Shown: positions 62,206-64,000 of the stretch, one piece after another
How the letters are laid out: every line of letters begins with the position of its first letter
Numbering within the stretch: position 1 is the stretch's first letter
NCBI GenBank assembly: GCA_035578155.1
Contig: JAPWDM010000005.1
Location: 21,760,877 to 21,824,876 of the forward strand
Direction of reading: 5' to 3'
DNA length: 64,000 nt
Source: Brachynemurus nebulosus
Lineage: Eukaryota > Arthropoda > Insecta > Neuroptera > Myrmeleontidae
Translations under genes and position numbers: made by a program
Notes under the pieces: model-generated
Databases searched by the model: none
Seen by the model: the letters and a program-made list of their open reading frames with translations, nothing else
Told to the model about the DNA's origin: nothing

Positions 62206-62299
62206 CAGGGCCCGCTCCAAGGGCGGGCAACCCGGGCATTTGCCCGGGGCGGCAAATTTTAAGGGCGGTAATTTTGTAAATTTTTTTCATTTAATTCCT
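62206..62299 (+). mobile_element. GC-rich hAT-like terminus nested in the pogo-like element
   Basis: CAGGGCCCGCTCCAAGGGCG followed by GGCAACCCGGGCATTTGCCC and GGGGCGGCAAAT stands out sharply from the AT-rich surroundings. CAGGGCCC fits an hAT terminus. It runs into repeat R3, and the insertion seems to end around 62605-62630, but no matching right end or duplication was found. Confidence 0.45.
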
Positions 62300-62605
62300 G
62301 ATTTTTCATTTAATAAATATTTCATAATTATTTCTATAGAAACCACTAACAAAATAATTTAAACTTTTTTTTAATTAAAAAAAAAGACAAACACTCAATA
62401 ATATTATTTTAAAAAGGAATAAAAAATAGTAATAATAATGAAAAAAAGTATGTGAAATTCGTAATAAAAAATAGTATATGCAACTCGTGCAGGATTGTCG
62501 ATTGCCCATTTAAACAAATGAGCGCACTCACTACGATCGTGTGCTCAACTTCGCTCTCGTGGGCAATCGACAATTTCCCGCACTTATTGCATAATATACT
62601 GTTCT
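62300..62605 (+). repeat. Dispersed repeat R3, copy 2 with inverted core
   Basis: Colinear with 16436-16745 except that the core 62518-62564 is the reverse complement of 16643-16689. The core is bracketed by exact inverted 15-mers ATTGTCGATTGCCCA (62494-62508) and TGGGCAATCGACAAT (62560-62574). Copy 1 has only the left arm. Confidence 0.8.
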
Positions 62606-63160
62606 TTTAATGGAAATTTAAAAAAAAAAACAGGGTGGGCCAATCTTGCCCCAATACTTGGGCCAAAGTTACCCCAGCTGACAAAATCACATTTTACAAG
62701 TAAACAAGGTAAGTATCAGAAAAAACAAACTTAAAATATTTTGAATATATATTAAATGAAAGCTATTATACACTTACCAATCAAAAATCTTAAGTAGTTC
62801 TGGATGTGTAAGCAAAAGTTGGTTTGCATCAAAACATTCACAAGAAGTAACGGTGAAGTTGGAGCAGCACTGAGCAGTGGCAAAAGATGGAATTAAATCA
62901 ATCTTAGCATTCGAGTATAGTCAGTGCTGCTACCTATCATTTACCACAAGAACCAAGTTGATAGCTGTATTTGCTAACTAATAGTAAATCAAACTGTCTT
63001 TTTCCAAGACTTGGGCCAATCTTACCCTTAAGGGCCAATCTTACCCCAAGTTACGGTAAGCTATGTTTTACATAGAGCTATACGAAATTTTGTATTTTAT
63101 ACACGACTGTCTGTAATGAACTACAGCTTACACTTTTAAACCTGTACAAATTGAATGCTG

Positions 63161-64000
63161 GCATTTGTTTATAATAAGTTTCAAATTCTTTATAATTTTA
63201 TTATTGTATTGTAGTCGTACCTATTATTTACTATAATTTTCATGTTAATCGTAGATAAAATATAGTACCTACGTAACTCGGTTGTTAAGCATATTACACA
63301 CTGACGTAATTACACGCTCGCGACTGTGCAGCTCTTGTGTTACTTTTTCACTAGTGTGTAATAATATGCAATTTACAACCTCAGTCAATTACAATAGTAA
63401 TTTGGAGCATATAGAACGTTGTCTCATAAAATTAAATTTTAAATTAGTAACTCGCAGCTACTTAAACGTAGAAATACTTGTAGAACTAAAAAAATTTTTT
63501 TTAGGTTTCGCTCTTGATTTTTTAATTTTTTTGGTTCACGGACATCCTACATAACTTAAAAGCCCCTATATCGGAACGCGATCCGATATCGGAACAGTTT
63601 TGACATTTATGTATTAATGAAGTTATTTCTGAAAGAAACCTCTGATAACAAAAATTATTATTAATAGAATGATTATTATTTTTAAATTTAAATTCGCCTC
63701 GCATCAGAGAAATACTATATATTTTAAACATTTTTTGTTGGATTTCTCTATTTTCTCAATCAATGCTAATTGGTAGAAACACATGCCTTATAAATTTCAA
63801 CATTTGCCAGTGAGTTTTCCAAGTTAGCATAACAAAAATACACAAATAATTTTTATTAATCCAATTAACAGGTTAGAACAGATAAATCATCTTTTTATTT
63901 TTTTTAAATATTATTTACGCAGACTTGTTTTAATACTCATTACAATTATTAGCCTATGTTTTTAATGCATTAGAAATATTTAGATATCCATATTATAAAC
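63161..64000. other. No gene recognised at window end
   Basis: The plus frame 63282-63554 (90 codons) and the minus frame 63522-63731 overlap and lack domains. ATATCGGAACGCGATCCGATATCGGAACAG near 63570-63600 contains two ATATCGGAAC units. No element can be named. Confidence 0.4.

Larger units (their letters stand above)
61874..63056. mobile_element. Pogo-like TIR element, GGGGTAAGATTGGCCC type
   Basis: CCGTAACTTGGGGTAAGATT with GGCCC is an exact 25-bp inverted repeat of the right end at 63056, flanked by TA (61872-61873, 63057-63058). Variants of the terminal motif recur inside (near 62062-62101, 62636-62680 and 63005-63038). No transposase is recognised; on the minus strand near 62780-62870 a frame containing TSCECFDANQ is too short to judge. 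Architecture parallels the 13.5-kb pogo element; superfamily is inferred from TA flanks and that parallel. Confidence 0.75.
61815..63160 (+). repeat. Dispersed repeat R5, copy split by a transposon
   Basis: TTTATCTACGACTACC at 61817 and AGCTATGTTTTACATAGAGC through CGACTGTCTGTAATGAAC and AACCTGTACAAA (63059-63150) together match 1546-1715. The pogo-like element at 61874-63056 lies between the two halves. Confidence 0.6.

Overview
The window looks like AT-rich intergenic or heterochromatin-like DNA from an insect (roughly 70% A+T by eye). I found no convincing host protein-coding gene on either strand. Long open frames are absent. Most of the longer ones are tyrosine/isoleucine translations of TA microsatellites, and others cover transposon remnants. 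The insect assignment rests on the transposon families (PIF/Harbinger, pogo and other Tc1/mariner, hAT, piggyBac-like), a stretch rich in TTAGG-like steps, and tails resembling insect RTE/SINE 3' ends. A hemipteran such as an aphid would fit, but that is a guess.

Nearly everything recognisable is a mobile element or a product of one. Four elements keep recognisable, broken transposase sequence, all on the minus strand: a Tc1 C-terminus (near 1.2-1.3 kb) inside terminal inverted repeats (TIRs), a pogo-type element (13.5-14.5 kb) with the first residues and last zinc knuckle of its transposase, a PIF/Harbinger element (14.8-15.6 kb) with the transposase N-terminus, and a mariner-like C-terminus (21.5-21.8 kb). 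Around these lie many short non-autonomous elements whose ends can be fixed by TIRs plus target-site duplications (TSDs). hAT-type elements with 8-bp TSDs are at 3.42, 10.47, 39.74, 39.98, 53.13 and 55.04 kb, probably also 47.4 and 49.6 kb. TA-flanked elements are at 0.95, 2.6, 12.1, 13.5, 28.7, 29.1 and 61.9 kb. A TTAA/piggyBac-like element is at 18.6 kb.

Large foldback structures stand out: near-perfect palindromes at 11.2-12.0 kb, 17.4-18.1 kb, 24.27-24.57 kb and 33.6-34.3 kb, and a smaller one at 9 kb. Two of them (11.2-12.0 and 24.3-24.6 kb) share a hairpin motif, CTGAAGAT-stem-GAAA, that resembles the hammerhead ribozyme core with one extra U. Six TA-rich microsatellites (40.5, 44.3, 47.3, 48.8, 50.3, 57.8 kb), a 31-bp minisatellite split by a small transposon (28.6-29.1 kb), and tandem duplications at 32.6-33.0, 57.6-58.0 and 59.9-60.3 kb complete the picture.

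Several dispersed repeat pairs inside the window act as internal controls. The repeat at 22.1-22.5 kb is the empty-site version of 39.3-40.2 kb, where an hAT element sits between perfect 8-bp duplications. The repeat at 1.5-1.7 kb is the uninterrupted version of the sequence split by the pogo-like element at 61.9-63.1 kb. The pair at 16.4 and 62.3 kb differs by an inverted core. The only RNA gene candidate is a tRNA-Thr(AGU)-like sequence at 4160-4231 with a T-run terminator.
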